A model generated the notes under the pieces. It saw only the letters and a list, made by a program, of their open reading frames with translations, did not search any database and was not told the DNA's origin. Shown here piece by piece: positions 61,010 through 64,000 of a DNA stretch of 64,000 nucleotides. Every line of letters starts with the position of its first letter. Within the stretch, counting starts at the first letter, position 1. Source of the stretch: Moringa oleifera (Eukaryota; Streptophyta; Magnoliopsida; Brassicales; Moringaceae). The stretch is taken from positions 11,162,001 to 11,226,000 of the forward strand of contig JAJFZO010000609.1 in assembly GCA_021397835.1 (NCBI GenBank), given 5' to 3'. Both the position numbers and the translations under genes were made by a program.

Positions 61010-61970
61010 ATAGAATTAGAATCATTTATTTTAATTAAATTATTATATATTAAAAAATTATTAAAAAAATTAAATGGTCGTGATTCATGTTATAAATGCT
61101 AATATCTTTTCTGAGATTCTGACAGGTCAGATGCCACATATACCCAACCATTCGTTGCGTCTGATACTAACAGCAAACCTACTCCATCTACAAGTTGTGT
61201 GGCTTTGGTGGGGGGTAAGACTATTCTTCATTGAAACACAAGCCACTGCCTTATCTACTATCCTCCTTTCACTTTGGTCCATATAATTTTATTTTTTTTT
61301 ACCTTAAATTTTATTTTATATAAAAATCAAAATATTAATATTTTAAATTAAAAATTTGAAATTAAAGCGACTCCTGTGACCATTACTGTATAATTCCACT
61401 TACCATTTTTGCACAGTGAAGCTGGCAGGCACTACCTCCCTTAATCGGCAAAAAACGAGGTTTTGCCCGGAAATCATCATAAAAGGACCACCGTTTGCTT
61501 GCAGTTGCAGAGGCTGAAGGTCATTATTACGAATTGATCAGATCCCACACGCACCTCCCAGTCGGTAAAAGATTACAAAGATTGTTTGCTTTTTATGAAT
61601 TTCGTACCCGCATCAAACCGTTAATGTCCCTGTCGCCCCATTTTTCAGCCTTTTCCTTGTACCGGAATACCGTACCTCCTCCCTGTTCCGTTCTGTTTGA
61701 CGATATGTACCAAGATTTGAGTTATGTTAAATTTTCAAAATAATAATAACATGTAATAATTCATTAAAATTAATAATTATAATTTTTATATTAAAAAACT
61801 CTACTACTAACTCACGAAAACAACCCTTCAGTTTTATTCCTAGGGTGAGCCAATAAAGCTTTTGATTATTTCCCCGACATAAACCCACAGTAATGGCGTT
61901 GGTGCGGTTGGCTGTGGACACGCAGTTCACGTGTTGGATGGGAGAGCCCTTTATACACGCCGTCACGGGC

Positions 61971-61996
61971 CTCTCTCTCTCTCTCTCTCTCTCTCT
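61971..61996. repeat. (CT)13 microsatellite
   Basis: A perfect CT tract in the balanced block upstream of the JAZ-type gene, adjacent to several G-box-like motifs. The pyrimidine tract could mark an unannotated transcription start, but no supporting ORF is seen. Confidence 0.9.
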
Positions 61997-63105
61997 TCTG
62001 AACCTCCTCTGCTCCTGCGTCAGCCCTCCCCAATAAGAATACCGCCGTACAGTCTTCTAAATAAAAGCACCGTTGTCTCTTTCCTCGACCGGTTCCATTG
62101 ACTTTCTGTTACGACCACGCATCATGTCTGTCGTCTCAAACCGGGCAGTTTATGATACGGAGAGGGGGTTAGAGAGTATGAAGAAAACGCGTGGGTGAGA
62201 AGCAGCGAAACCTTGCCCACTCATTCCAATGGAGAATGCAGAATCCTCACGCGGCAATAACACCATCGTTTTCCACGTGTCTGGATTCGTTTGGTGGAGG
62301 CAACGTGCACTTGCCGCTTCCCCTTCCTCTTTTATTTAAAATTTTTCGAATTAAAATAAAACGAGAAAACAACATTGTGGATGGTGGTGGTCCACCGAGT
62401 GGGTCCCACACCGGGCTTATTGCTTACCAGCAAGTCGGCAAATTTAAAAAACCGTATGTCACGCCATCTCTCTTCAACTCCGTTTTATTAAGTGGACGAA
62501 CATTACTGCAATCAATGTCCTTCAGAACCGGTTTTACAAGACTACCCTTACTTACTCCAGCACATCTATCATCCCCTTGATAAACATGATTTAATTTTTT
62601 TCAAAAATAATAATTATTTTATGTTAAATAAAAAATATTTAAAGTTTATAATTTTGCTTTCCTTTTTTATTCATTAAAAGGTATTAAAATAAATTTTAAT
62701 ATATTAATTTTATTTAAATTAGATATTGATTTTGAATTATTACAAAAAATTAAAAGTATTTTTATTATTAAGGTATTTCAAAAATGATTAAAATAGGTTC
62801 TTTACTTTATGAATAATTTTCAATGATTTTAATTTTTTTAAATAAAATAATTTTGACAAGTATTTTAAATATTTAGAAAATTTAAAATTTTTTGAAACGA
62901 TAACTTTAATATTTACTTTACATTTATAAGAAAATATTAACACAAAATTGGTTGTAAATTTTTTTTTTATTTTTAATATTTAAAATTTTTAAGAAAATAT
63001 AATTTAAATTTTATGTAAAACCTAAGCAGTACAAAATTTAAGAATAAATAGTATTTAATAAAATGAGAGGAATAAGAATCCAATGTGCACATTGTATTAC
63101 CTGAT

Positions 63106-63151
63106 GAGGGCAGAAATGTGAATTCGGCTCCCGAGGGCAGAAATGTGAATT
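63106..63151. repeat. Exact 19-bp direct repeat, 27-bp spacing
   Basis: GAGGGCAGAAATGTGAATT occurs at 63106-63124 and 63133-63151 with 8 bp between copies. It lies about 500 bp upstream of the JAZ-type start codon. A 14-bp perfect palindrome (CAATGTGCACATTG) lies just before it at 63081-63094. Confidence 0.85.
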
Positions 63152-63373
63152 GGTGCTGAAACGGTAGCCGTCAACGTGCATGAAGGCAACAGCGAGTTGG
63201 GCTGTCAGAAAATTAAAGAATATGAATAAATAAAATAAAGAAAATGAAATACAACACGTGTTATAAAAGTTCGACAAAGGAGACTAAACAATGGGGGGAA
63301 AACCCTCAGAAGGTGCAAGGAACAAGCCAAAAGAAACCCCATTTATTCCTCGTGGTCTTTTTAACTCAACCTC

Positions 63374-63396
63374 AAAAAAAAAAAAAAAAAAAAAAA
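63374..63396. repeat. Poly-A tract (23 A)
   Basis: An uninterrupted run of A about 260 bp upstream of the JAZ-type start codon, followed by GGGGAGAGAGA. It is a possible slippage or assembly-uncertain site. Confidence 0.85.
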
Positions 63397-63653
63397 GGGG
63401 AGAGAGATGATAAATCTCTCGCTCGCCCATTTTCATACCCAAGACTGATTGATTGTATTCACTGTATCAAGTACACAAAAACGTCTGTATGCTTAGAGAG
63501 GTTACCGCTTTCTCTTCATAGGAGAAGTAGAAGAAAAAGAAGAAGAGGAAGAAAAAGAATTATTCTGTTAGTTCTCTCTCGCAGCGTTCATCGCAAATTC
63601 TGTTTGGTTTCATTTCTTGTTCCGTGTTGTGGGCGTTTGTGTTGGCCTGAAGT

Positions 63654-63819
63654 ATGTCGAGCTCGCCGGAACATTCGGAATTTTCCGGGCTGAATCCCAC
63701 GAAGTTGACGGAGAAACCAAGCTTCTCTCAGACTTGTAGCTTGCTGAGTCAGTACTTGAAGGAGAAAGGTAGCTTCGGAGATCTGAGCCTGGGGATGACA
63801 TGCAACACGGAAGCAAATG
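63654..63819 (+). CDS. JAZ/TIFY10 jasmonate repressor, first coding exon (3' end outside window)
   Basis: JAZ proteins repress MYC-type transcription factors until jasmonoyl-isoleucine triggers their SCF-COI1-dependent degradation. The exon encodes 55 full codons and one base, beginning [20 protein letters not shown]. It then has the TIFY10-specific block [20 protein letters not shown] and LSLGMTC, the N-terminal region that in JAZ1 contacts MYC2. The donor AAATG|GTAAGC lies at 63820. The ZIM (TIFY) and Jas domains are expected beyond position 64000, so subtype (JAZ1 or JAZ2 like) cannot be closed. The GA-rich leader upstream is long and purine-rich. The 5' end is intact here. Confidence 0.9.
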
Positions 63820-64000
63820 GTAAGCAGAGTAGAAAGCGTAATTTGTTTCCTTTTCTTCAATTCCGAATTCTGTCCAGATTTTTTTTCTTTTTATTACTTG
63901 TCGGTGTGGGGGTTGCTATTCTTTGCCTTTGGTCGCATAGAAGGAGAAGGAAACCGGAGGAAAATCGGAGACGTGGGGAGTTTTCTTTTTTTGGTTATAA

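Larger units (their letters stand above)
61928..63260. promoter_or_regulatory. G-box cluster upstream of the JAZ-type gene
   Basis: Three CACGTG cores occur at 61928-61933, 62274-62279 and 63255-63260, plus an AACGTG (T/G-box) at 63173-63178. The last two are about 400-480 bp from the ATG. MYC2-type bHLH factors activate JAZ genes through exactly these motifs, giving jasmonate-induced negative feedback. The match to this gene is expected from known JAZ promoters, but binding is inferred. Confidence 0.55.
59267..63653. other. GH28 3' region and long JAZ-type promoter region
   Basis: Positions 59267 to about 59480 should be the GH28 3' UTR. Then AT-rich spacer alternates with more balanced DNA. 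A balanced block at about 61370-62580 contains short ORFs matching no family, two G-boxes and a CT microsatellite. Another AT-rich block spans 62590-63060. The last 590 bp hold two short repeats, a G-box and a purine-rich leader before the JAZ start. Confidence 0.5.

Noticed and set aside
61495..61743. 82-codon plus-strand ORF
   Set aside because: It is not family-like, has no plausible splice partners and sits in promoter-like DNA.
62191..62580. 129-codon plus-strand ORF upstream of the JAZ-type gene
   Set aside because: Low-complexity Pro/Leu/Ser translation with no motif. It overlaps G-box-containing promoter DNA.

Overview
This window is nuclear DNA from a flowering plant, most likely a woody eudicot (rosid-type). 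The support is direct: genes have many short exons with GT-AG introns, the spacers are very AT-rich, and the proteins are plant-specific (JAZ/TIFY10, LAZY/IGT, TBL acetyltransferase, the PSI antenna Lhca6, a pollen-receptor-kinase relative). The species cannot be named from sequence alone. I spliced each gene by hand. In every complete gene the exon lengths add up to an uninterrupted frame, so the exon coordinates are fairly secure. No rRNA, tRNA, CRISPR or intact transposon was seen.

Layout, left to right. The 3' end of a strictosidine-synthase-like gene (+, cut by the left edge). 20S proteasome subunit alpha-6 PAA (-, 9 exons). A possible small three-exon gene (+, weak). Methylthioribose-1-phosphate isomerase MTNA (-, 9 exons). 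A TRICHOME BIREFRINGENCE-LIKE wall O-acetyltransferase (+, 4 coding exons). A VIT/VWFA-type protein with a cysteine-rich tail (+, 13 exons). A LAZ1-like DUF300 seven-helix protein (-, 8 exons). A LAZY/DRO-type IGT gravitropism gene (+, 5 exons). LSM1 (+, 5 exons). A DUF985 cupin (-, 3 exons). Mitochondrial COQ9 (-, 6 exons). A PRK3-like LRR receptor pseudokinase (-, 2 exons). LHCA6 (-, 5 exons, one GC-AG intron). A roughly 6 kb gene-poor AT-rich stretch. A membrane-anchored GH28 polygalacturonase-like protein (+, 5 exons). The first coding exon of a JAZ1-type TIFY10 repressor (+, cut by the right edge).

These are independent housekeeping and signalling genes and do not form a pathway cluster. 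The most interesting large-scale feature is gene order. VWFA protein, LAZY, LSM1, cupin, COQ9, LHCA6, polygalacturonase and JAZ1 occur in the order I recall for one segment of Arabidopsis chromosome 1 (around At1g19110 to At1g19180). Here the LAZ1-like and PRK3-like genes interrupt that block. I did not find an undescribed biological system. The unexplained items are an orphan exon-like segment and a 95-codon ORF inside the AT-rich desert, a compositionally odd segment inside a proteasome intron, and the small candidate gene near 7.1-7.7 kb.
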